Source: Clostridia bacterium (lineage in GTDB: Bacteria > Bacillota > Clostridia > Christensenellales > UBA1242). Taken from it: 15,564 nucleotides of DNA. Positions within the stretch are counted from its first letter, which is position 1, and each line of letters begins with the position of its first letter. The position numbers and the translations under genes are program-made. A model generated the notes under the pieces. The model searched no databases, was not told the DNA's origin, and was given only the letters and a program-made list of their open reading frames with translations. Shown here one piece after another: positions 1 to 7,710 of this stretch. The stretch spans positions 1-15,564 of the forward strand of contig CAAGCR010000048.1 of NCBI GenBank assembly GCA_900768425.1, given 5' to 3'.

Positions 1-218
1 GTTAAGGCCTTGTTAGAAACCAAATACGCTTTCGACTTTGCGTATCCATTTTTAGAAGCGGTTTGCAAAAGTTTTATTGCTTGCTTTTCATCTTTCTTGA
101 TAATAGTTCCATCTAGATATATCATTGCTAATTCATATCTAGCATCATCACTATTTTCATTATCTATTCTTTTATTTAACAATTTTATTTTTCTTTTTAA
201 CCTTAGCTTTTCAAACAT
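1..218 (-). CDS. Sel1-like repeat protein, N-terminal part (runs off left edge)
   Basis: The minus strand is open from an ATG at 218-216 to the window edge, giving 72 residues that begin MFEKLRLKRK. An AAGGTGG-type ribosome binding site lies just upstream and a promoter candidate sits 30-60 bases before the start. Residues 26-66 match one Sel1/TPR-like repeat: ARYELAMIYLDG, then KKDEKQAIKLLQTA, then NGYAKSKAYL. This is the usual alternation of Ala, Tyr, Leu, Gly and a KD..KAI..L..A helix. Such repeats form alpha-solenoids that mediate protein-protein contacts; the partner cannot be guessed. The start is basic and Leu/Lys-rich, with no signal peptide or membrane segment visible. The gene is divergent from the RNase III gene. 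The plus-strand frame at 10-261 is its shadow. Confidence 0.75.
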   Translation of the reverse strand, partial: MFEKLRLKRKIKLLNKRIDNENSDDARYELAMIYLDGTIIKKDEKQAIKLLQTASKNGYAKSKAYLVSNKAL

Positions 219-248
219 AGCAACTTCCACCTTTTTTACTTTAAAAAT

Positions 249-278
249 ATTATATCATTAAACTACTTAAAAAAACAA
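249..278 (-). promoter_or_regulatory. Promoter candidate for the Sel1-repeat gene
   Basis: On the minus strand, TTGTTT (278-273) and TATAAT (254-249) are separated by 18 nt. The -10 box is a perfect consensus. The predicted transcription start, near 242, leaves a leader of about 25 nt containing the ribosome binding site. Confidence 0.6.
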
Positions 279-509
279 ATGTTTTTATTAATTAACTAAA
301 TATGCCATAATTTGAGTACAAATATTCTCCTTACATTAGCTTTTGTCTGGTTTTTGTAGCATAGTTTTACATAATTAAATGGAATAAAATATTGCTTAAG
401 CGCTTAAAAATATCTAAATAAATATCATAAGTTTAGGTTTTACAACCTGGTCCTTTTTTGTGTCTAATTGATTTCAAAGACAATTTTTTATTCTTTTTCG
501 TTGATGTAG
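279..509. other. Intergenic stretch without a recognisable gene
   Basis: This AT-rich stretch lies between the divergent Sel1 and RNase III promoters. I see no coding frame. It holds a perfect 12-bp palindrome, TTAAGCGCTTAA, at 396-407, which could be an operator or chance. At about 437-450 there is a small AGGTT-TTAC-AACCT hairpin followed six bases later by a T run, which is terminator-like but weak. Confidence 0.4.
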
Positions 510-539
510 TTGACAAACAAATGGAAAGAATGCTATATT
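510..539 (+). promoter_or_regulatory. Strong sigma-A-type promoter for the RNase III leader
   Basis: A perfect -35 box TTGACA (510-515) and a -10 box TATATT (534-539) are 18 nt apart. A TG at 531-532 makes it an extended -10. The predicted start near 546 puts it more than 200 nt ahead of the RNase III start codon. Confidence 0.7.
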
Positions 540-545
540 ATTAGT

Positions 546-758
546 GTCCGAAAAGAAAAGGTTAGTTTCCTCAAAGTAATTGAGTAATGTAATCTGTTTA
601 ATTTTATTTAAGCAAGTGAATAAAATTAAGTGGAAAATCTTACAATTATTGTTTTGATAAAATGAAACCGAATCAAAAAAATGGTTCTATCATGCTAGAG
701 ATAGGAATCTTTTTAAGGATACGGTTTTTTTATTTTCTTCGGATAAAAGGAGAATAAA
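546..758 (+). promoter_or_regulatory. Long structured 5' leader of the RNase III gene, unknown class
   Basis: About 212 nt lie between the predicted transcription start and the ATG. Several potential helices are visible: CTCAA/TTGAG at about 570-585; a perfect 11-bp inverted repeat at 598-608 and 619-629 with a 10-nt loop (A/T only); AAACCG (665-670) able to pair with CGGTTT (722-727); and a terminator-like hairpin at 683-709. The leader ends in a strong ribosome binding site, AAAGGAGA, 5-6 nt before the ATG. I do not recognise a known riboswitch or T-box motif. It could be an attenuator, a small RNA ending at 714, or simply an AU-rich untranslated region. Confidence 0.4.
683..714 (+). terminator. 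Terminator-like hairpin inside the RNase III leader
   Basis: GGTT-CTATC (683-691) pairs with GATAG-g-AATC (700-709), leaving an 8-nt loop and one bulged G, and is followed by five T residues (710-714). It lies 45 nt before the ribosome binding site ATG, so it may act as an attenuator or end a short leader RNA. The stem is short and contains one G-U pair. Confidence 0.45.
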
Positions 759-1586
759 ATGAAAACAAAAAACTTAACAGAAAATCTTGATGAAGTTCAG
801 GATAAAATTGATTATCAATTTGACAATCTAGACTTATTATTACAGGCATTTACAAGGAGCTCATATTCTACACAATATGGTGGAGAAAACAATGAAGTTT
901 TAGAATTTATTGGAGATAGAGTTTTAGATTATTTTGTAATTAAAATAATTGCCGATGAATTTGGTTTTATGAAAGAACAGTCAGATTATTATGATGAAGA
1001 CAATGATTTAAACGAATTTTGTATTATAGCAAATAAAAATGAAGCAGATTTCACAGAATTAAAAAAACAAATAGTATCAAATAAAACACTTGCAAAATGT
1101 ATAGATAGATTGGGATTTGCAAAATATATGTATTTAGGTGATAGTGATATAGATAACAATGTTGCAACTCAAGAAAAAGTGAAAGCAGATTTATTTGAAT
1201 CAATAATAGGAGCAATCACAATTGATTGTGATTGGAATCAAGATTACATTCAAAATTCTATTGAAAACATGTTAAAAATAGATAAATACCTAGCAAATAT
1301 AAACACTGAAGAAGAAAGACCAGAAAAATTTAAAGAAGAAAATGCAGTAAACACATTAAAAGAATTAGCTGAACATGGAAAATGCTCTATACCTGAATAT
1401 GATGAATATAATGAACAAATAAGACTTAATGATGGTAGAATTATGTGGCAATGTACCTGCACTGTGAGAAGTTGGGGTATTCAAAAAACCGCCTATGGAA
1501 ATAGTAAAAAAGTAGCAAAAAAATATTCAGCATATCTTGTCCTTTGTGAACACTATAATATTAAAAATGAATTTGAAAATGTTTAA
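759..1586 (+). CDS. Divergent ribonuclease III family protein with C-terminal dsRNA-binding domain
   Basis: The protein has 275 residues; typical bacterial RNase III has about 220-250. It is predicted to cleave double-stranded RNA in the cytoplasm as a Mg2+-dependent dimer. The signature NEVLEFIGDRVL spans residues 45-56, and ADLFESIIGAI spans 143-153. By alignment with E. coli E41, D45, D114 and E117, the four metal-binding acids are E49, D53, D144 and E147, all present. Residues about 195-268 form a double-stranded RNA-binding domain ending in the typical GNSKKVAKK segment. D53 and D144 are about 22 residues further apart than in E. coli because of an acidic, Tyr-rich insert at about 70-94. 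The start is fixed by AAAGGAGA before the ATG. It stands alone rather than next to smc/ftsY, so it may be a specialised paralogue rather than the housekeeping rnc. Confidence 0.85.
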   Translation: MKTKNLTENLDEVQDKIDYQFDNLDLLLQAFTRSSYSTQYGGENNEVLEFIGDRVLDYFVIKIIADEFGFMKEQSDYYDEDNDLNEFCIIANKNEADFTELKKQIVSNKTLAKCIDRLGFAKYMYLGDSDIDNNVATQEKVKADLFESIIGAITIDCDWNQDYIQNSIENMLKIDKYLANINTEEERPEKFKEENAVNTLKELAEHGKCSIPEYDEYNEQIRLNDGRIMWQCTCTVRSWGIQKTAYGNSKKVAKKYSAYLVLCEHYNIKNEFENV

Positions 1587-1590
1587 TAAA

Positions 1591-1629
1591 AAAATATCCA
1601 TCAAGGATTCAACCTTGGTGGATATTTTT
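1591..1629. terminator. Bidirectional intrinsic terminator between the RNase III gene and parC
   Basis: A 13-bp stem, ATATCCATCAAGG (1594-1606) with CCTTGGTGGATAT (1613-1625), has one G-U pair and a 6-nt loop. A runs on its left and T runs on its right let it end transcription from both convergent genes. It starts 5 bases after the RNase III stop and lies about 90 bases beyond the parC stop. Confidence 0.85.
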
Positions 1630-1717
1630 ATTTATTCAAAATATTTTCTAGTGTACATTGTTGTATGAACTCGTTTGTCATTCTTGTTTCAAAATTTACT
1701 TCCTATAGTTTACATTT

Positions 1718-4700
1718 TTAACTTAATGGTTCAAAAGCACCCTTGAATTCATCTTTTATTATTTGTTTACCTTTGCCGGCACGATTGTCGTATGGGATAT
1801 ATTTTGATTTTATTACTTGCACTTTGCCATCTGCATAAACTGCAACATCTGGTGGAACAACCCCGAATGAGGTAAATGCAATGTTTCCGGTATTTGCACC
1901 TGTAATTCTTAGTCCTTTACGATTTCTGCTAGATAGTTCATATTCGCCTATTGAAACATTTTTAATATAGCCTTTATCGGTAAGCACAGTTACCGCACCG
2001 CTCTTTTTAACTCGCAACACATTCACTATGCTGGTATCATCTAATGCCATTGCCTTAACACCTGCGGTCACTCTTCCGCTTGGTTCTAAATCATCGGCAA
2101 TGTTTACAGCCATACCATTTTTTGCTATTAATAGTAGGCTAAATCTTGTATCGCTTTCGCCCGCAAAAACAACTGTGTCTTTGTCTTTTAGTTTTATACC
2201 CGCAAACACACTTTTTGCAATTATATATTCGCTTAATGGTGATTTTTTAATCATGCCGTTTGCGGTAACAAAAACGAGATTTGTGCTTGCAAGTTCAAAG
2301 TCTTCTTTTTCTAAACTTACAATATTTATTGGATATTCATCGTGCAAAATATTTTTGTCTAATTTTTGCAAGTCAGTACCGCGTTCACGCCATTTTGCTT
2401 CCGGAATGTTATCAACCACAGTTTTAAACACATTACCTTTATTTGTAAAAATTAGCACTCTATCGGTAGATTTTGCTTTTAAAAGTTTAATATGAACTTC
2501 ATTTAAAGTTGAATTTTCGCCTAGTTCTCTAACAGCCAAATTGTAGTTCTTCATAGGAATTGCTTTTATTGTTTTATTTGCTGTTATTGCAAGCATATAA
2601 TCACGCACAGCCACTTCTTGTGGCTCATCTATGACTTCGGTTTCTAGGGTGTTAGGATCTAACAGTTTTGTTCTTCTTGGTGATTTATATGTCTTTTTAA
2701 TTTCTAGAATTTCTTTTTTAACAACTTCATATTGTTTTGTTTTTGAAACATAAATTGCTGTTAATTCTTCTATTCTTATTTTTAATTCTGCTAATTCTTG
2801 TTTAATTTTATAAACTTCCAAATTAACCAAACGCGACAATTTCATTTCTAGTATTGCGGTTGCTTGTTTATCTGAAAGCAAAAATCTTTCTCTTAATTTT
2901 TGTTTAGCAATAGAAACCGATTCAGACTTTTTAATAATTTTAATAACTTCATCAATGTTTTGAATTGCTATTAAAAGCCCCTCTAAAATGTGTGCTCTTT
3001 CTTTGCACGCATCTAGGTCAAATTTGGTTCTTCTGTAAATTACCTGTCTTTGATATTCAACATAATATGAGATAATTTCAAGCAAACTCATTTGTTTTGG
3101 CTTACCACCAGCGATGGCAACCATATTTATACCAAAGGTTGTTTGTAGGTTGGTTGCTTTATACAAAAAGTCCAAAATTGCTTTTGCATTTGCATCTTTT
3201 TTTAGGCGAATAACTGCCCTGATTCCGTTGCGGTCAGATTCATCTCTAATTTCTTGTATTGCTGAAAGTTTATCTTTATTTTCATCTTTAAGTTGAGCAA
3301 TTTTTTGAAGTAATTGTGCTTTATTTATTTGATAAGGAATATCGGTAATTACAATGTTTTGTTTATCGCCTTGTGTTTCTATTTCGGTATTTGCTCTTAC
3401 TACAATTTTACCCTTACCTGTTTCGTAGGCAGTTCTTAGTTCATCACCTGCAATTATACTTGCACCTGTTGGAAAATCTGGACCTTTAATATATTTCATA
3501 AGTCCTTTGGTGTCTATTGAAGGCTTGTCTATATATGCCACAACGGCATCAATAACTTCACCTAAATTATGTGGCGGAATGTTTGTTGCAACACCAACGG
3601 CAATACCATAAGCACCATTGACTAAAAGATTTGGAAATCTACCAGGGAGAGTGTCTGGCTCTTTTAGTCTATCATCAAAGTTCAAACTCCAATGAACAGT
3701 ATCTTTATCTATATCACGCAAAAGTTCACAAGCCAAATCTTTTAACTTCATTTCCGTATAACGATAAGCAGCTGCACCATCACCATCAATAGAACCGAAA
3801 TTGCCATGACCATCAATAAGTGGTTCTCTTAAAGAAAAGTCTTGTGCCATGCGAACGGCTGCATCATAAACTGATGAGTCACCATGTGGGTGATATTTAC
3901 CTAAACATTCACCGACAACGGTAGCAGACTTACGATATGGTTTGTCTGGCAAAAGTCCCATATCATACATTGCATAAAGTATTCTTCTTTGAACCGGTTT
4001 TAAACCATCTTCAACTCTTGGCAAGGCTCTGTCCATAACAACGTGTTCTGTGTATGGAATCATACTGTCATGCAAAACATCTTCAAGTGGTTTGTATATA
4101 ATATTGCCACCAGTGAAACTCATTTGTTCATTATTTGCCATTGTAATTCTCTCCCTTTTTTGTACCTTACTTACATCTTCATTATACTTTAAAAATGTCT
4201 TATATATCTCATTTGCTTTTTCATCATCTAATTCTTCTTGTAAAGAATTTTCTTGCTTAGGTTTCGCGTTTGTTTCTTTATTTTCTAGCGACTCGGTATT
4301 TATTGCGTGTTCTTTTTCTTTTGTGTAATTATTTTCTTTTTTAATTATATCATTTTTAATAATTAAATTATCATTTTCGGCATTATTATCTTGTTCGTTT
4401 TTTGTCGTAATTTCATTATTTGTAGTATTAATATTTTTTGTTTTAATATTATTTTCATCAATTAAAAGATAATTATTTTCTGTATTTTCCCCTTTGTTTT
4501 CAAAGGAAATTTCAGTTTTAACATTTCTATTATTATCAATTTTATTGTCTTTTAAATTATTTTTTTGCCCATCAATATTTTCGGTTAATATTTTATTATT
4601 TATTATTGCTGAAGAATTATTATTTTTTGTATTATTTTCTATGTTATTTTTCGTTCCATTTATTAAAGAATTATCGGTATTTTTTTGTATTTTTGAATTA

Positions 4701-4909
4701 ATTATTTCATTATTTTTTGTAATGTTATTTTGTTGCAATTTAGGTTTATTTTTTTGATTATTTAAAACCGCATCAAAGTCAAGTTGCCCATTTAGTGGAG
4801 TATTGTCTATTACGACCTCATCTTTTATCGGCAACGGCTCTAATTCATCATAACACATTTGCCCAAGTAATATTCCTGGGTCTTCTACTTTTTCTTCATC
4901 TTCGTACAT
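1718..4909 (-). CDS. parC: DNA topoisomerase IV subunit A with a long Asn-rich N-terminal extension
   Basis: This is the breakage-reunion subunit of a type IIA topoisomerase, partner of the ParE encoded upstream. The full frame has 1063 residues. Residues 257-1063 (807 aa) match the usual family length. Landmarks are RALPRVEDGLKPVQRRILYAM, then GKYHPHGDSSVYD, then AAAYRYTE with the DNA-linking tyrosine at about 384. At the quinolone-resistance positions (E. coli GyrA S83/D87) it carries Ser and Asp, the sensitive form. The last 300 or so residues form about five beta-pinwheel blades, and no clear GyrA box (QRRGGKG) is seen, which favours ParC over GyrA. Residues 1-256 are low-complexity, rich in Asn, Lys, Glu and Ile, and probably disordered. 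The first ATG has only a weak binding site, whereas Met257 has a strong one, so two products are possible. The gene could also be annotated gyrA. Confidence 0.88.
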   Translation of the reverse strand: MYEDEEKVEDPGILLGQMCYDELEPLPIKDEVVIDNTPLNGQLDFDAVLNNQKNKPKLQQNNITKNNEIINSKIQKNTDNSLINGTKNNIENNTKNNNSSAIINNKILTENIDGQKNNLKDNKIDNNRNVKTEISFENKGENTENNYLLIDENNIKTKNINTTNNEITTKNEQDNNAENDNLIIKNDIIKKENNYTKEKEHAINTESLENKETNAKPKQENSLQEELDDEKANEIYKTFLKYNEDVSKVQKRERITMANNEQMSFTGGNIIYKPLEDVLHDSMIPYTEHVVMDRALPRVEDGLKPVQRRILYAMYDMGLLPDKPYRKSATVVGECLGKYHPHGDSSVYDAAVRMAQDFSLREPLIDGHGNFGSIDGDGAAAYRYTEMKLKDLACELLRDIDKDTVHWSLNFDDRLKEPDTLPGRFPNLLVNGAYGIAVGVATNIPPHNLGEVIDAVVAYIDKPSIDTKGLMKYIKGPDFPTGASIIAGDELRTAYETGKGKIVVRANTEIETQGDKQNIVITDIPYQINKAQLLQKIAQLKDENKDKLSAIQEIRDESDRNGIRAVIRLKKDANAKAILDFLYKATNLQTTFGINMVAIAGGKPKQMSLLEIISYYVEYQRQVIYRRTKFDLDACKERAHILEGLLIAIQNIDEVIKIIKKSESVSIAKQKLRERFLLSDKQATAILEMKLSRLVNLEVYKIKQELAELKIRIEELTAIYVSKTKQYEVVKKEILEIKKTYKSPRRTKLLDPNTLETEVIDEPQEVAVRDYMLAITANKTIKAIPMKNYNLAVRELGENSTLNEVHIKLLKAKSTDRVLIFTNKGNVFKTVVDNIPEAKWRERGTDLQKLDKNILHDEYPINIVSLEKEDFELASTNLVFVTANGMIKKSPLSEYIIAKSVFAGIKLKDKDTVVFAGESDTRFSLLLIAKNGMAVNIADDLEPSGRVTAGVKAMALDDTSIVNVLRVKKSGAVTVLTDKGYIKNVSIGEYELSSRNRKGLRITGANTGNIAFTSFGVVPPDVAVYADGKVQVIKSKYIPYDNRAGKGKQIIKDEFKGAFEPLS
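4139..4158 (-). promoter_or_regulatory. Strong internal ribosome binding site and start codon in parC
   Basis: On the minus strand AAAGGGAG (ending at 4151) lies 9 nt before an ATG at 4141-4139, which is codon 257 of the long frame. Starting here gives an 807-residue ParC of normal length beginning MANNEQMSF. The upstream ATG at 4909 is preceded only by a GAAG-like element. Confidence 0.6.
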
Positions 4910-5047
4910 AATTCTTCAACTTTAATTTATTGTTTATTAAATTACTATATTTTAACTATAAATTCTTCATTTGTAGTGACAGCAACTTAGAGTTTAATTC
5001 ATAAGTTATCAATATTCTTTGTTTCAATAGGCAGGAAAACCCATCTA

Positions 5048-5127
5048 GTATAGAAAAAATTATTGTTCTAACGGAATTCATTTTGCTATCGCAAAATTTC
5101 ATTTTAACGAACATAATTTTCCTATAC
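5048..5127. repeat. Long imperfect inverted repeat (about 80 bases)
   Basis: The arms run inward from GTATAG (5048-5053) and CTATAC (5122-5127) to a perfect core, ATTTTGC (5080-5086), loop TATC, GCAAAAT (5091-5097). Pairing is interrupted by a few mismatches. It resembles a small non-autonomous hairpin element. Confidence 0.6.
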
Positions 5128-5128
5128 T

Positions 5129-5171
5129 CGCACCAAACGAAAATCTTACGCTTCGCTACAGATTTTGTGCG
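5129..5171. repeat. Second hairpin in the parC-parE spacer
   Basis: CGCAC (5129-5133) pairs with GTGCG (5167-5171) and, further in, AAAATCT pairs with AGATTTT. The left arm carries a bulge of a few bases. It directly follows the long hairpin and belongs to the same mosaic. Confidence 0.5.
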
Positions 5172-5360
5172 AACTTTTAATAGGTTAATATTTAATGCCA
5201 GCTCCTTTTGTTAGGGAGCAAAAGTTTGTGATTGCTTAAAGTTTAGTTGTGATAACAAAATTTAGTACTATCTCAAACTTATATACATTTAATATATTTT
5301 TAACCATAATTCATCAGTCATCAATCTTCATTATCCATTTATTGCGTAGCAACACGACAA

Positions 5361-5462
5361 TAACCGCAAGCGGTTGCTTGCATTCACTGCAAATTGCTTG
5401 CGATTCGTTCACAGCGAGATGAAATCTCGTTCACTGCAAGACACGAAAGTGTTTTGTTCACT
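5361..5462 (+). repeat. 102-bp repeat, left copy
   Basis: The sequence from TAACCGCAAGCGGTT to GTTCACT is the reverse complement of 7711-7812, with 91 of 102 positions identical by hand alignment and no gaps. The two copies face each other across parE. Four of the eleven differences lie in one hairpin loop, which reads GAAA on the plus strand in both copies although the flanks are inverted. Confidence 0.85.
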
Positions 5463-5609
5463 ATTATAAACCTTTTGACTTGCATTTCACCGCGAACAAT
5501 TTATTGCTCGTTTACAGTGGGCTTTGCACGTTCACTGCAAACATTTTAATGTTTGTTCACTTTACTTTCCCTAGTTCACTGCAAAACACGAAAGTGTTCT
5601 GTTCACTAC
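5383..5609 (+). repeat. Array of ten TTCAC-type octamers separated by small hairpins
   Basis: Octamers of the form TTCACTGC or close variants start at 5383, 5408, 5430, 5457, 5486, 5511, 5531, 5556, 5575 and 5602, with spacers of 11-21 nt. Most spacers fold: CGAGAT-GAA-ATCTCG, ACAC-GAAA-GTGT (twice), CAAACATT-TT-AATGTTTG and AATTG-CTTG-CGATT. The stems differ in sequence but keep pairing. The last octamer overlaps the parE stop codon (TAG at 5608-5606), so the array forms the 3' untranslated region of parE. This is not a CRISPR array, since the repeat is only 8 nt. Confidence 0.7.
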
Positions 5610-7555
5610 TTCTTCAACCCGTACTCCTCGGCAAAACTGTCTAGGCGGTTAAAGTTTGCGTGTTCGGCAATGTATTCTTTTCTTGCATCAATATTGTCAC
5701 CCATCCAAACAGTTACCATTTTTTCGGCTTGTGCAGCATCATCTATGGTTACTTGCATAAGTGTTCGCTTATCTGGATCCATTGTTGTTTCCCAAAGTTG
5801 TTCTGGGTTCATTTCACCTAAACCTTTGTATCTTTGTATGCTATAACCTTTGCCACAACGATTTATTGCTTCCGGAAGTTCCCTATCGGAGTAAACATAT
5901 TCGGTATAATCTTTTTTATATACCTTATAAAGTGGTGGCAAGCCAACATACACGTGTCCGCTAGTTATTAGTCCACGCATATATCTATAAAAGAATGTTA
6001 AAAGAATACTGCGGATATGCATACCATCTTGATCGGCATCGGACAAAATTATAACCTTGCCATAACGCAAAGTATCAATATTAAAATCTTCTTGAATGCC
6101 CGTTTCTAGTGCGGAAATTATTGTTTGTATTTCTTCATTTGCAAGCACTTGATCAATACGCTTTTTTTCTGCGTTTAATGGTTTACCGCGAAGTGGCAAG
6201 ATTGCCTGAGTTTTACGGTCACGCCCCATTTTGGCAGAACCACCGGCGGAATCGCCCTCTACAATAAACAACTCACAAAATTCACTTTTTCTGCTTGTGC
6301 AAGATGCAAGTTTGCCAACCAAATTAAAATTATCGGCACTATTTTTTGCTCTTGTTATCTCTTTTGCGTGTTTTGCCGCTTCACGAGATTTTGCAGCACC
6401 TTTTGCTTTATTGATAATTACATCAGCAATTTTTTCATTTGTTTTATCTTTAAAGAACTTAGTAAGTTCTCTTGTAGTTATGGCATCTAATTCGGTTTTT
6501 GCTTCCGGATTGCCTAGTTTTGTTTTTGTTTGACCTTCAAACTGAACGTTTTTCATTTTTACAGCAATTATAACTGTTAAACCTTCACGATAGTCATCGC
6601 CTAATAAGTTTGCATCTTTTTCTTTTAAATAGCCATTATTCCTTGCGTAATCATTTAAAACTTTAGTTAGGGCTGTTTTAAAACCAATTTCATGAGTACC
6701 ACCTTCGGTTGTTGGAATATTGTTTACAAAACTAAAACAATTTTCAGTATAGCCATCGGTATATTCCAAAGCACATTCAGCTTTTAAAACATCGGTTTCG
6801 GCACTAAAATATATTGGAGTGCTAAAAAGACGATTTTTGCCTTTATCTATATATGTTAAAAAGTCTTTAATTCCACCTTCGTAATGATAACTAACTCGGT
6901 CACCTGTTCTTAAGTCTGTAAGTTCAATTTTTAAGCCTTTATTTAAAAATGCTAATTCTTCTATCCTTTTTGCAATTATACCAAAATCAAAAGTTAAATC
7001 GCCAAACACTCTACTATCCGGCAAGAATGATACGGTTGTACCACGTTCATCGGTATCGCCAATTTCTTTAAGTGGTGCTTTGGGCATACCGCTTTTTATT
7101 TTGCCGTTTGGTGTAACATAAGACTCAAACTCCATATAATACTTTTTCTTGTTTTTGCAAACTGTTACATTAAGCCAACGAGAAAGAGCATTTGTTACCG
7201 AAGCACCAACACCATGCAAACCACCAGAGTAAGAATAGTTAGAGTTGTTAAATTTACCACCTGCGTGAAGCTCGGTAAATACAACTTGCACTGCACTTAC
7301 GTGTGCGGTTGGGTGAATGTCAACCGGAATACCACGACCATTATCGGTTACGGTTGCACTGCCATCTTTATTTATTGTAATGGTAATTTTATCACCAAAT
7401 CCGTTAGCAATTTCATCAATAGCATTGTCAACAATTTCCCAAAGTAAATGATGTAGACCTTTTAGTCCTGTTGTACCAATGTACATACCGGGACGAAGTC
7501 TAACAGCATCTAACCCTTCCAAAACGACAATATCTTTTGCTTCATAATTAGACAT
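5606..7555 (-). CDS. parE: DNA topoisomerase IV subunit B (GyrB/ParE family ATPase)
   Basis: The 649-residue protein has the normal family length. It supplies the ATP-driven gate that works with ParC to decatenate or relax DNA. The GHKL ATPase motifs are EIVDNAIDE (general base about E40), DNGRGIPVDIHP (71-82) and GGLHGVG (111-117). The QTK loop lies at 342-344. The TOPRIM domain shows EGDSAGGSAK (433-442) and DADQDG (506-511) with its metal-binding acids. RYKGLGEMNPEQLWETTMDP closes the protein. The opening VLEGLDAVRLRPGMYIGTTG and the neighbouring ParC-type subunit favour ParE over GyrB, though the families overlap. AAAGGA precedes the ATG. Its TAG stop is followed at once by TGA and lies inside the repeat array. 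About 700 bases of repeats separate it from parC, so co-transcription is uncertain. Confidence 0.9.
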   Translation of the reverse strand: MSNYEAKDIVVLEGLDAVRLRPGMYIGTTGLKGLHHLLWEIVDNAIDEIANGFGDKITITINKDGSATVTDNGRGIPVDIHPTAHVSAVQVVFTELHAGGKFNNSNYSYSGGLHGVGASVTNALSRWLNVTVCKNKKKYYMEFESYVTPNGKIKSGMPKAPLKEIGDTDERGTTVSFLPDSRVFGDLTFDFGIIAKRIEELAFLNKGLKIELTDLRTGDRVSYHYEGGIKDFLTYIDKGKNRLFSTPIYFSAETDVLKAECALEYTDGYTENCFSFVNNIPTTEGGTHEIGFKTALTKVLNDYARNNGYLKEKDANLLGDDYREGLTVIIAVKMKNVQFEGQTKTKLGNPEAKTELDAITTRELTKFFKDKTNEKIADVIINKAKGAAKSREAAKHAKEITRAKNSADNFNLVGKLASCTSRKSEFCELFIVEGDSAGGSAKMGRDRKTQAILPLRGKPLNAEKKRIDQVLANEEIQTIISALETGIQEDFNIDTLRYGKVIILSDADQDGMHIRSILLTFFYRYMRGLITSGHVYVGLPPLYKVYKKDYTEYVYSDRELPEAINRCGKGYSIQRYKGLGEMNPEQLWETTMDPDKRTLMQVTIDDAAQAEKMVTVWMGDNIDARKEYIAEHANFNRLDSFAEEYGLKK

Positions 7556-7588
7556 AATAAAATCCTTTAAACATAATAATCTATAATA

Positions 7589-7618
7589 GTATACTACAAA
7601 AGTAAAATATTTTTCAAC
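7589..7618 (-). promoter_or_regulatory. Promoter candidate for parE
   Basis: On the minus strand TTGAAA (7618-7613) and TATACT (7594-7589) are 18 nt apart. The predicted start, near 7582, gives a short leader carrying the AAAGGA ribosome binding site. Confidence 0.55.
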
Positions 7619-7710
7619 CTAAATTTAATATTGATTTTAAAGGCAAAGTGTGATATATTAAAACTGAATGAATAATGATGACTGATAATTGATGAATTAT
7701 AGATAATATT

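Larger units (their letters stand above)
5026..5243 (+). repeat. Left copy of a hairpin-rich intergenic element (GGCAGG module)
   Basis: The element begins AATAGGCAGGAAAACCC (5026-5042) and ends with GTTTGTGATTGCTTAAAGTT (5224-5243). Both end sequences recur, inverted, right of parE (7982-8000 and 7902-7921); the 20-base end is identical. Between them lie a long hairpin (5048-5127), a second hairpin (5129-5171), and GCTCC/GGGAGC at about 5201-5219. From memory, similar GGCAGGGAAACCCCTCAGTC...GGGGAGC units are scattered in many gut Firmicutes genomes; this is not verified here. No coding frame is present. Confidence 0.6.

Noticed and set aside
10..261. 83-codon plus-strand frame at the left edge
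   Set aside because: The minus strand here encodes a clear Sel1-type repeat with a ribosome binding site and promoter; the plus frame is a hydrophobic antisense shadow.
546..758. T-box or known riboswitch ahead of the RNase III gene
   Set aside because: No T-box GGTGG core or other riboswitch consensus was recognised; it is reported only as an unclassified leader.
5383..5609. CRISPR-like array of short repeats and spacers
   Set aside because: The repeated unit is only 8 nt, the spacers are 11-21 nt and themselves self-complementary, and no cas gene is nearby.
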